Part shown: positions 45,004 to 52,191 of the stretch, piece by piece
Layout of the letters: every line of letters begins with the position of its first letter
Position numbering within the stretch: the stretch's first letter is position 1
NCBI GenBank assembly: GCA_965215295.1
Contig: OZ244045.1
Location: 992,001 to 1,056,000, forward strand
From: HK1 sp965215295
GTDB taxonomy: Bacteria; Pseudomonadota; Gammaproteobacteria; HK1
DNA length: 64,000 bases
Direction of reading: 5' to 3'
Translations under genes and position numbers: made by a program
Notes under the pieces: model-generated
The model's input: only the letters and a program-made list of their open reading frames with translations
The model's database searches: none
What the model was told of the DNA's origin: nothing

Positions 45004-46314
45004 TCACGGACGTCCGTGGCCTTCGGGCGTAGCCGGCACGAGCTCCGGGGGCTCCGTTGGAAGCTGCGACGGTTCGCCTTTCAGTCCCGCCTCGTTTGCC
45101 AAGGCGCGCAGAACGGGCAGGAATCGTTCATCGGCAAACGAACGTACCCGCTGCCAGTCCTCGATGCTGACCGGATGAAATCCGTGCGCGAGTATCGAGT
45201 GGTTGCGCTTGTCGAGGAGATCGCGAAGCGCCGGCCCGTGCCCGGCGACGAACTCTTGAACGGGTCCCGCAAGACGGCATCCCACCACTTGCCACGCCGT
45301 CCACAGTCCGATCCTGACTTTGCCGTCCCGCTCCGGGGCCGCCTCGACATCCGGCGGCAGCAAATCACGTGGAAAGTCGGCGGTGTCGGCATCGAGCTTC
45401 GTTCGCAGTTGCCATTGGGCGGTCCACTCCATCAGGCGGTACCACCTTGCAACCGCATCGTCGAACCGGCCTTGGGCCGTGCGTCGCTCGGCGTTCAGCC
45501 AGAGATCGAACAGGCGGGCGGGTTCGTGTCGTCGATCACGTTCGTGCGTCAGCAATCGAAGCGCGGGCAACATCGCCGGATAGCATCGGGCAACGCGCGC
45601 AGCATAGGGCTCGATCAGAGCGAGTGCGCCTGCATGATCGAAATCGTCCCAACGAGCAAGGGCCCGGCTCAGCGCCCGTGCAAGCCCAAGCCGTGCCTTG
45701 TCGGGGGAGTTGGCGGCAATCCGAATGCCGTCCAGTCCTTCCGCCGCCTCGTGATACGCATACCGGCGCCAAGTTCCGAGATAGGGCGCCATCGCCCGGT
45801 CGAGGCGCAGACGAGCCACGCTCGCCGCCATCGCTTGCTCGGTTCCGTCCTCCACGCGGGCGAGATTGGGACGGGCACCCGCAACGAGCTGAAGCTCGAC
45901 GTCATCCCTCTCCAAGGCCGCGCACACCAGCGCCGCCGTCATCGTCTTGGTGCCTCCGGTGTAGTCGGCGATGAATCGCGCACCGGGGAATCGCCCGGCC
46001 AATCCGGCGACGGCGTCACGCATGACGAAATACGCCCCGTCAAGGTCGTCTGCCGGGATTTTCCGTGCCTCGAACCTGTCGTCGGCAAGCTCCGCCAAGG
46101 CGGGAATATTCGGCAGCGTCGGGTTGCCATCGTTGCGGCCTGCCTTGATGACGTTGCCTTTGCCGGTCACTTGAGCGATGGAGCCCGATCTGTCGGTCTC
46201 GGGGTCCCGATCCGTGCAGAAGAAGCAGACGTAGCAAGGTGAGGTTGACTCGATGGCCTTGAGGATCGGCTGATGGGCGCCGCCGACGGTGCACAGCAAG
46301 ACGGGGTTGGACAT
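45004..46314 (-). CDS. CARF-HEPN type III effector (TIGR02710-like)
   Basis: 436 residues. The N-terminal ~170 residues have a Rossmann-like CARF layout (LLCTVGGAHQPILKAIEST, FIADYTGGTKTMTAALV), the ligand part that senses cyclic oligoadenylate made by Cas10. The C-terminal helical region contains RNHSILAHG (R370 to H377), the R-x4-6-H RNase motif of HEPN domains. This matches the CRISPR-associated TIGR02710 family next to type III systems. When activated it should cut RNA non-specifically. It has its own leader of about 170 bases and a cas-regulon element. Confidence 0.87.
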   Translation of the reverse strand: MSNPVLLCTVGGAHQPILKAIESTSPCYVCFFCTDRDPETDRSGSIAQVTGKGNVIKAGRNDGNPTLPNIPALAELADDRFEARKIPADDLDGAYFVMRDAVAGLAGRFPGARFIADYTGGTKTMTAALVCAALERDDVELQLVAGARPNLARVEDGTEQAMAASVARLRLDRAMAPYLGTWRRYAYHEAAEGLDGIRIAANSPDKARLGLARALSRALARWDDFDHAGALALIEPYAARVARCYPAMLPALRLLTHERDRRHEPARLFDLWLNAERRTAQGRFDDAVARWYRLMEWTAQWQLRTKLDADTADFPRDLLPPDVEAAPERDGKVRIGLWTAWQVVGCRLAGPVQEFVAGHGPALRDLLDKRNHSILAHGFHPVSIEDWQRVRSFADERFLPVLRALANEAGLKGEPSQLPTEPPELVPATPEGHGRP

Positions 46315-46868
46315 GAGCTATTGGCCGAAGCGGATGGAGGAAGACATACCGGCGGATTACCGGTGTGGTGCGTTGGTGCCACGGTGCGGGAGTTGCTGAA
46401 TCAGCACCCATGAATCGGAGTGCATGTCAGACGCACTCTCGGATCGTGACGGTTCGAGCGTGTGGTTTGCGGACATGGTTCCCGGGGTTCGCACGCAGAA
46501 ACGTTGCACCGGATTACAGGGTTGGGCCGCGCCGGTCTCATGGCCGGCAAGGTTGCCACGGTCTCTGCCGCAGGGATGGCGCGCGCCACCGCAAGAGCGA
46601 GGCGATCGCCTACGACCATCGAGCGATTTGCCCGTATCCGTGCGCCCCGAGACATGGGAAGCTGTTCCCGAATCCCTTGCCCGGATACACCCATGGAACG
46701 CCGCCAATCGATTCCCTCCCACCCCGGCATCGGGGGCAATGCCGCTCGCCGGTCTCCGGCCGGTCCTGAAACGAACGCCATCCGACCCGCGCGCATGGTC
46801 GACCGGATACCGGCCCACCGGTTCGCGGAACGCTTGACCGCACGGCGTATCGGGCGCAGGGTAAGCGA
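46315..46868. other. 554 bp gap with the CARF gene leader
   Basis: Between two divergent genes. It contains the GGCAACCTTG element and promoter candidate of the CARF gene (46513-46557). The rest (about 46560-46868) shows no supported coding frame in either direction; the open frames present have no family resemblance or start signals. Confidence 0.5.
46513..46557 (-). promoter_or_regulatory. cas-regulon element upstream of the CARF-HEPN gene
   Basis: GGCAACCTTG at 46548-46557 (minus), followed by CC, then 29 bp to TGTAAT at 46513-46518. The distance to the gene start (46314) is long, about 190 bases. Same layout as the other four sites. Confidence 0.68.
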
Positions 46869-47201
46869 ATGAACGACGCCACGAAAACGCGTATCCGGAT
46901 CTCGCAGGAAACGATCGCGATCGTCACCGTCGGGCTCGCCCTTGCCGCGCTCGTGGTGACCTCCACCGGCCTCGTGGTGACTTCCACCGGTCGTGTCTCC
47001 GACCGGCTCGACCACAACGTAGCCGAACTGCGAGCCGAGGCAAGGGCCGACCGCGCCGCGACCCGCGCCGAAGCACGAGCCGATCGCGAAGCCTTCGCCC
47101 GCCAGATCGTGGAGCTCACCGCCGGCCAGGCCCATCTCTTCGGTCTGGTCGAAAGCCTGCGCGATGACCGGCGGCCTGCCACGAACGCCGGCAGCGAATA
47201 G
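46869..47201 (+). CDS. small membrane-anchored coiled-coil protein
   Basis: 110 residues, family not recognised. A single hydrophobic helix lies at about 16-34 (TIAIVTVGLALAALVV). After it comes a charged heptad-like segment with repeated RAEARADR (53-80), a likely coiled coil, and an amphipathic end (QIVELTAGQAHLFGLVESL). There is a short internal duplication, VVTSTGLVVTSTG. It is the only plus-strand gene inside the otherwise minus-strand CRISPR locus. A membrane scaffold is possible; nothing links it to CRISPR. Confidence 0.65.
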   Translation: MNDATKTRIRISQETIAIVTVGLALAALVVTSTGLVVTSTGRVSDRLDHNVAELRAEARADRAATRAEARADREAFARQIVELTAGQAHLFGLVESLRDDRRPATNAGSE

Positions 47202-47337
47202 CGCTCGTTCCCTCCGGCAACGCTTTCCGCCGGTGGGCTCCCGAATACGCTCGATGCACCCGCGAATCCGGTCCGGCGACACCCAATCGGACTGAGCGTC
47301 CGTCCTCACAGCCGCAAGGCGGATTGGTCGCCGGCTT

Positions 47338-47517
47338 TCAGCGCCTTGTCATGCCGCGGTAGCTTTGACGCGCTTCGGTGGGCGAGTGAACGGCTTTTGC
47401 CCACGTGCCTTCCTGCCGCCTCGACATCTCCTCAATGGTCTTCATGTCATGGTTGAAGCGTCGAGCAAGCTCTTCGCGCCTGCTCCGGACTTCTTCGACA
47501 ATCGGGTCTGTCCACAT
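47338..47517 (-). CDS. small protein downstream of hepT
   Basis: 59 residues beginning MWTDPIVEEVRSRREELARRF, a sequence type often found as a short accessory gene next to toxin-antitoxin loci, with a helical and strongly charged middle. It starts 11 bp after the hepT stop on the same strand, so it is likely the third gene of the mntA-hepT operon. Its function is unknown; an auxiliary antitoxin-like role is only a guess. Confidence 0.7.
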   Translation of the reverse strand: MWTDPIVEEVRSRREELARRFNHDMKTIEEMSRRQEGTWAKAVHSPTEARQSYRGMTRR

Positions 47518-47528
47518 TGTCCGAGGTG

Positions 47529-47885
47529 TTATTCCGAAGACTGGATGACGCGCGTCATGCGGTCGATGGCTCCGGCCAGCTCCGGCAGATCCTGTTCGAC
47601 CACGCTCCATATGGCCTCCGGGTCGATCGTCAGGTAGCCGTGCGCGAGCACGTTGCGAAAGCCCGCGATCTTCCGCCATGGAACGTCCGGCTCCGTGGCC
47701 TTGAGTGGTTCACTGAGACGTTGTGTCGATTCGGCGAGTATTTGCAGATTCCGCACCACAGCATCCTGAACGAGCTGCGAGTCGAAGAAGGCAGTTCGCC
47801 GGCCGCCGGTGTACTCCCGAACGCGCTCGATGCATTCGCGGACATGCACGAGCAGCACTCGATCGGACGGCGAACCGGGCTTCAC
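47529..47885 (-). CDS. hepT: HepT-like HEPN RNase toxin
   Basis: A 118-residue HEPN protein (DUF86). The R-x4-H-x-Y motif is intact as R77 to H82 to Y84 in RNVLAHGYL, the RNase site. The Tyr is the residue AMPylated by MntA in type VII toxin-antitoxin systems. The helical bundle (VHVRECIERVREYTGG, VVRNLQILAESTQRL) is typical. The ATG overlaps the mntA stop by four bases (ATGA). It lies directly downstream of the csm operon. Confidence 0.92.
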   Translation of the reverse strand: MKPGSPSDRVLLVHVRECIERVREYTGGRRTAFFDSQLVQDAVVRNLQILAESTQRLSEPLKATEPDVPWRKIAGFRNVLAHGYLTIDPEAIWSVVEQDLPELAGAIDRMTRVIQSSE

Positions 47886-48166
47886 AGTGGTTGCGCCTCC
47901 TTCAGCACGTGATCGCGTAGTGCCGGATGCAGAGCACGATCGGTGACCACTTCCACACGACGTTGCAGCAGATCCTGCACGTCCATCAACAATCCACCGA
48001 GCGCCAGGCCGCTCGTGCCGGGCGGCAACGAGACCAGCAAATCGACGTCACTGGCATCGCCGGCGTCGCCCCTGGCCATGGACCCGAACACCCGTACGTT
48101 GTGAATGCCGTGACGCTCGGCGAGCGCGAGGATTTCGGCGCGGTGGTTTTCGATCAGGGAGTGCAT
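47882..48166 (-). CDS. mntA: MntA-type nucleotidyltransferase antitoxin
   Basis: A 94-residue minimal nucleotidyltransferase. GSMARGDAGDASDVDLLV (28-45) carries the GSxxRG and D-x-D catalytic residues. Such proteins neutralise HepT by transferring AMP to its Tyr. The ATG at 48166 gives the family length; an in-frame ATG 19 codons earlier would start inside the short csm5 gap with an unconserved extension. It starts 66 bp after csm5, in the same direction. Confidence 0.92.
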   Translation of the reverse strand: MHSLIENHRAEILALAERHGIHNVRVFGSMARGDAGDASDVDLLVSLPPGTSGLALGGLLMDVQDLLQRRVEVVTDRALHPALRDHVLKEAQPL

Positions 48167-48232
48167 CGTGGTTTTTTTCAACGAGTGGCTTCGCACTCTG
48201 TCATGCGTCCACTGTTTTGACAATGAAGGCGG

Positions 48233-49903
48233 TCATCGTGCGCCTTCTCGAAGAGCCGATAGCTGTCGTTTGCGTTCGCGCCCCTTCCTGCCCTTGGGAA
48301 AACCGATTGTCTCGAAGACTTCTTCGACCAGATCAGCGGCCTGGAGCCTCGTGGCTTCAGGCCATCCTGTTGCGACCTTGAGAACCTGAATGGCACGGCC
48401 TGCGAGTTCACCCCCCTGGCCCTGCGACGATGCTCCTTCTTTTCGAGCCGTATCCAGCCGGTGCCGCAACTCGTCGAGTTCCCGCTCTTCGTCCGTCATC
48501 GCGGCCCGCTTCACCTCGCGGTCGCGCTCGACCGCTTCCTGCTCGCGTCGGCGCCGTTCGGCTTCCGCTCGTCTGGCGGCCTCCTCTTGCTGCGCCTGCC
48601 GGAGCGCGGCTCGACGTTGCATGACCTCGGCACGCCACTTCCGCTCGCCGGAATCGGCATGAAACGAATCGAGCGCATCGGCAATCTCCGGTCGGGGTGC
48701 GGGCATGTCGTCGCCTTCGGTCATCTCGACCAGCACCCAGCCGAAAGGCAGCAGACCGGACGAGGCATCGGTGCGATCGGACGCCAGCCACCAGGTGGTC
48801 GCTTCCTCTTCCCATCGGTTCCCCTGCGGAGTCATGATCCGAATCTTGCGGACGCCGTCCAGGGTGACGGACTCTGCACCGCTGTGCCGACCCACCCGCA
48901 GCAGAAAGGCGCGATTGGAATCCAGAAGCTCGCCCAATCCACACTCCCCGAGTCTCTGCAAGGTGGCGTACCAACGCTCGTCGAGGAGACCGCGGTCGCA
49001 CAACGCTTCCGTCTCACGTTCGAGCTTCCGGCGATAGAAGCGATTGCAGGCTCCAGCAATGTCCGTGGCGGTCCAGCGGAGCTCGAGCTTGGGCAACCGA
49101 CCGCCATCGCGCATATCTGTGCGGTGGATCGTCAACCCGCCCCGGAACGCCCGCCAGCGCAGAGCGGGCACGACTTCGAGGGTCTGGTACAGCTCTTTCT
49201 GTTCGGCTTGGGAGCGTACTTCACGGCCGTCGTCCCTGGTGATCTTCCGCTTCTTGCGGTTGACTGCGAACACGATGGCCGTATCCGTGGCGAAATCGTC
49301 CACCGCACGTCCGTTGCCGCCCATGGCATCCGCGACGTGGACGAGGCGCAAGGGATCGGTCTCGAAGCGGTGGTAGTCGAATAGCCGTTGCTGCAATTTG
49401 TCTGACTTCTCTCCGTCTTTGAGTCCCCGGCCTTCGTTCTCCTGGTTCAGGAGCGCGGTGCGGATCGCTCCCTTGAGGCTCGATCCGGGCAGGATCGGGG
49501 TGCGCGTATCGGGATGGGAGAAGACCCGTTCCATTTCGAGCCGGTGGATCGCCTTCGTCTCTCTCTGCGCAAGGGTCCCGATTCGGGCCTCGTACAGCTC
49601 CCGCACCCCGGACGCCGCCCGCACCGCGCGCGAGGCGTGCGCGACAAGCCCATCGCGCCGCTCGAAAAGGAATTCTCGAACTCCGGTCAACGCATTTTCG
49701 CCCCGCGTGCCATCGACCAGCCCGAGCAACCGCTTGCGGTCGGCTTCGTCGAGAACTGCCGCCAGGGCGCTCGGCGAAAATTCGTAGAGCGTATCGGCAT
49801 CCAGCACATAGCTCGTCGGGTCCATGTCCTCGCCGCTGCCGATGTGGACCGGTGCGAGTGGAGTGAAGTCCAGCCGGCAGGAAGAGAGGAAATCGGGCGT
49901 CAT
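48233..49903 (-). CDS. csm5: type III-A RAMP protein Csm5
   Basis: 556 residues. The RAMP core includes LDFTPLAPVHIGSGEDMDPTSYV, PILPGSSLKGAIRTALL, VADAMGG and FRGGLTIHRTDMRDG. Csm5 caps the 3' end of crRNA in the Csm complex. From about residue 420 to 490 it carries a long, highly charged helix (QQEEAARRAEAERRRREQEA), a predicted coiled coil, then a helical tail. This makes it about 150 residues longer than many Csm5 proteins. The ATG overlaps csm4 by four bases. Confidence 0.93.
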   Translation of the reverse strand: MTPDFLSSCRLDFTPLAPVHIGSGEDMDPTSYVLDADTLYEFSPSALAAVLDEADRKRLLGLVDGTRGENALTGVREFLFERRDGLVAHASRAVRAASGVRELYEARIGTLAQRETKAIHRLEMERVFSHPDTRTPILPGSSLKGAIRTALLNQENEGRGLKDGEKSDKLQQRLFDYHRFETDPLRLVHVADAMGGNGRAVDDFATDTAIVFAVNRKKRKITRDDGREVRSQAEQKELYQTLEVVPALRWRAFRGGLTIHRTDMRDGGRLPKLELRWTATDIAGACNRFYRRKLERETEALCDRGLLDERWYATLQRLGECGLGELLDSNRAFLLRVGRHSGAESVTLDGVRKIRIMTPQGNRWEEEATTWWLASDRTDASSGLLPFGWVLVEMTEGDDMPAPRPEIADALDSFHADSGERKWRAEVMQRRAALRQAQQEEAARRAEAERRRREQEAVERDREVKRAAMTDEERELDELRHRLDTARKEGASSQGQGGELAGRAIQVLKVATGWPEATRLQAADLVEEVFETIGFPKGRKGRERKRQLSALREGAR

Positions 49904-50928
49904 GCCGGCACGCCCTCCCCGCCGACGCGTTCCGGCACCCGGATGCCAATCACGGGCGCATAGCCCTGATGCACCGTCTCCCGGATGCTGTGCGAGAGTG
50001 GGCGGCTCGCCCCACCGAGCCCTTGACCCACGAACAGGCGCGCTTCGTAGTGACTCCGGGGCGTCAGGACGGCGCCCGTGTCCGCGAGCAACACCGGGGT
50101 CTTGAACCGATGTCTGAGATGAACGGCCGCGTTGCCGTGCCGCCCGAAACGGGTGAATGGACGATACCAGCACCGCTCGGAGTTCCACGCCAAGCCCTGC
50201 GGAGCGACGGGCGCCAGCGTCAGCCAGGAAGTCGCGTCGTCTTGCGAGAGCGGAAGATCGGCTCGGCCGCCGTGCGCACACTTCTCCACCGTGAAGCGCC
50301 CGAGGCCGACGGTGGCATCGCGTCCGAAACCGAATTCACCGATGTCGATCATGGCCTGCCGTAGTGCGTCAGCGTTGATCCGATCGGCGTCGTAAGCGAC
50401 GTGACAGTCGAGACGCGCTCCCTCTCGATACCGGAATTGCGGTACCGAGTAAGGTGCGAAATCTACGGCCGTGGTCGTTCCGGTGCGTCGATCGAGCGAG
50501 TTTCGGAACCGTGTTTCATGTTTGACCAGCGGGCGGCGAATCTCTTCGGCGGAGATGACGGAATCCGCTGCGTCACGTGCACCGTCGGGATCCTCCACCA
50601 TGCAGCCAAGCCACTCGCCTACCGATCGGGCGAAATCGTCCTGGCGGAGCCACGCCCGATTCTTCGCCGCCTTTCGCTTCCGCGGGTCGATGTCGCCAAA
50701 CATGGCCGGGGGAACCATGGGCCGCGGCCAGCAACGCTCGGGCAGTGCATCGGAGACGACCGCGAATGGCTTTCCTGCCGTATAGCCTTGCAGCAGGTCC
50801 TGAAGGATGTTCTCACCAAGACGGTCCCGCAACGCCCAGCAAAGATGTCCGAAGAGCGTGTCGCCTTTCAGCGGCGTCGCGAACGCGGAACGCGGCACAA
50901 TGCAGAGCAGGAGGTGTTGCATGCGCAT
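49900..50928 (-). CDS. csm4: type III-A RAMP protein Csm4
   Basis: 342 residues. N-terminal RAMP motif LLLCIVPRSAFATPLKGDTLFGHLCWAL is the Csm4 beginning, FGFGRDATVGLGRFTVEK is the glycine-rich loop, and the segment GAVLTPRSHYEARLFVGQGLGGA is typical. Csm4 binds the 5' handle of crRNA and anchors Cas10. It is 17 bp after csm3, and its stop overlaps csm5. Confidence 0.94.
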   Translation of the reverse strand: MRMQHLLLCIVPRSAFATPLKGDTLFGHLCWALRDRLGENILQDLLQGYTAGKPFAVVSDALPERCWPRPMVPPAMFGDIDPRKRKAAKNRAWLRQDDFARSVGEWLGCMVEDPDGARDAADSVISAEEIRRPLVKHETRFRNSLDRRTGTTTAVDFAPYSVPQFRYREGARLDCHVAYDADRINADALRQAMIDIGEFGFGRDATVGLGRFTVEKCAHGGRADLPLSQDDATSWLTLAPVAPQGLAWNSERCWYRPFTRFGRHGNAAVHLRHRFKTPVLLADTGAVLTPRSHYEARLFVGQGLGGASRPLSHSIRETVHQGYAPVIGIRVPERVGGEGVPA

Positions 50929-50945
50929 CGACTCGCCCTGACCGG

Positions 50946-51662
50946 TTACGAATCGAACCGAACGGTTTCGTACTCCGGCTGAATGGACTCGTCGTCGCGT
51001 TCGAGGTCGAGGAACCGGACCTTGCCGTACCCCCGGGAACCGGAGCCGCCGAGGCCGGTGAGCTCGATGAGACGCAGCCCGCGCAGAACGTCGAGGAACA
51101 GGTCCTCGCCGTCGTGGACCCGCATGGTCAGCTTGAAGTCGAACCGGGCGCCAGCCGGTACCCGCTCGTTGTTTCGAGGATTTCTGGCCGCCCCACCGAT
51201 CCGGTCGATGGTGTTCTCTGTCTTCACCTCGGTGAGCGAGAGGCCGCGAGCATCCATCTGCTTCGCCCAGTCCTCGGCAAGAGGACAGTCCCAGAACGCG
51301 AGGCGACTCGGGCCGATGCTGCGAACGAACGCTTCGTCGGACGGGCCCTCCGGGGCTCCGCCGAAGAGCTTCAGGATGTTTTCGGATCGGGCACGTTTCT
51401 CCTTATCTTCGATCTTGTTCGCGATGCCGAATCCGACCGGCTTGCCGTCGGTGTCTCCTACAGTGCCCGCCTGCCACTCCAACAGGCTCCGCATCTTGCC
51501 CTTGAGACTGGAGCCGGGGATGTACGGGTGGCGGTTCACCGGGTTCTTGACCACCTGATTGTCCGTGCCGCCGATGTGCATCTCTTCGTTGCCGGCGCCG
51601 ATATGCAGCCCCGTCACCAGCTCGATGCAGCCCTTGATCAGGCAGATTTTCGTCAATTGCAT
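50946..51662 (-). CDS. csm3: type III-A RAMP backbone nuclease Csm3
   Basis: 238 residues from the ATG at 51662 (an ATG five codons earlier is possible). Its start KGCIELVTGLHIGAGNEEMHIGGTDNQVVKNP contains the catalytic Asp (D34) used to cut target RNA every six bases. PYIPGSSLKGKMRSLLEW and ELTGLGGSGSRGYGKVRF complete the RAMP fold. The catalytic residue is intact, so RNA cleavage should be active. Confidence 0.96.
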   Translation of the reverse strand: MQLTKICLIKGCIELVTGLHIGAGNEEMHIGGTDNQVVKNPVNRHPYIPGSSLKGKMRSLLEWQAGTVGDTDGKPVGFGIANKIEDKEKRARSENILKLFGGAPEGPSDEAFVRSIGPSRLAFWDCPLAEDWAKQMDARGLSLTEVKTENTIDRIGGAARNPRNNERVPAGARFDFKLTMRVHDGEDLFLDVLRGLRLIELTGLGGSGSRGYGKVRFLDLERDDESIQPEYETVRFDS

Positions 51663-51673
51663 GGTTCGCAGCC

Positions 51674-52183
51674 TCAATCCTGTGGATCATGGAGCTTGTG
51701 GAAGCCCATGAACGCCTCGAAGAAGAGCCGGCAGTTGCGCAAGGCGCCCGGATCATCGTTCACCTGTTCGAGACACCTTCGGAGCATTTCCACGAAGGCC
51801 GCTCCGACCAGTTTTCGTCCCTTCGCGTAGGCGGCCTTGGCGTTCATCATGCGGATGAACGGGAGCTGTTCGCGCAACCGGGCTTCCGCATCCTTGGGCT
51901 CGCCGCCGTTGACCTTGTCTTCCCAGCGCAACAATTCGTCGTAGAACCTTCGGAGTTGTGAATTCCTGGTGCCTTCTCCCGCCACGATCCGAGCTGCCCG
52001 GTCGGCAACGTCGTCGAACAGATCCGGGGAAATCGATGTACCGGGAGTGAGGACAATCCTGGGACCAAGTGACTTCATCTCGGAGTCGCTCTGCCCCGCA
52101 GGCTGGCGCCCGTGCTCGTCCCTTGAACGACGGCTCTGGCCGTCGCGCCGCTGTGAATCATGTCTTCTCGGTGGACTCACCAT
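51674..52183 (-). CDS. csm2: type III-A small subunit Csm2
   Basis: 169 residues, all-helical. The first ~36 residues are Arg/Ser-rich and poorly conserved. The remainder (QLRRFYDELLRWEDKVN, LPFIRMMNAKAAYAKGRKLVGAAFVEMLRRCLEQV, LRNCRLFFEAFMGFHKLHDPQ) is the Csm2 domain, which lines the target RNA channel. AGGAGG lies five bases before the ATG at 52183. Long basic N-termini are not usual for Csm2 and may add nucleic-acid contact. Confidence 0.92.
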   Translation of the reverse strand: MVSPPRRHDSQRRDGQSRRSRDEHGRQPAGQSDSEMKSLGPRIVLTPGTSISPDLFDDVADRAARIVAGEGTRNSQLRRFYDELLRWEDKVNGGEPKDAEARLREQLPFIRMMNAKAAYAKGRKLVGAAFVEMLRRCLEQVNDDPGALRNCRLFFEAFMGFHKLHDPQD

Positions 52184-52191
52184 CACGCCTC

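Noticed and set aside
44136..45007. Upstream extension of the second cas2 to 45003
   Set aside because: The extension has no Cas2 similarity, and the ATG at 44772 has a perfect Shine-Dalgarno with a promoter element before it.
46401..47309. 302-codon frame on the minus strand across the CARF leader and the small membrane gene
   Set aside because: It is antisense to a better supported gene, lacks a family match and would bury the CARF promoter element.
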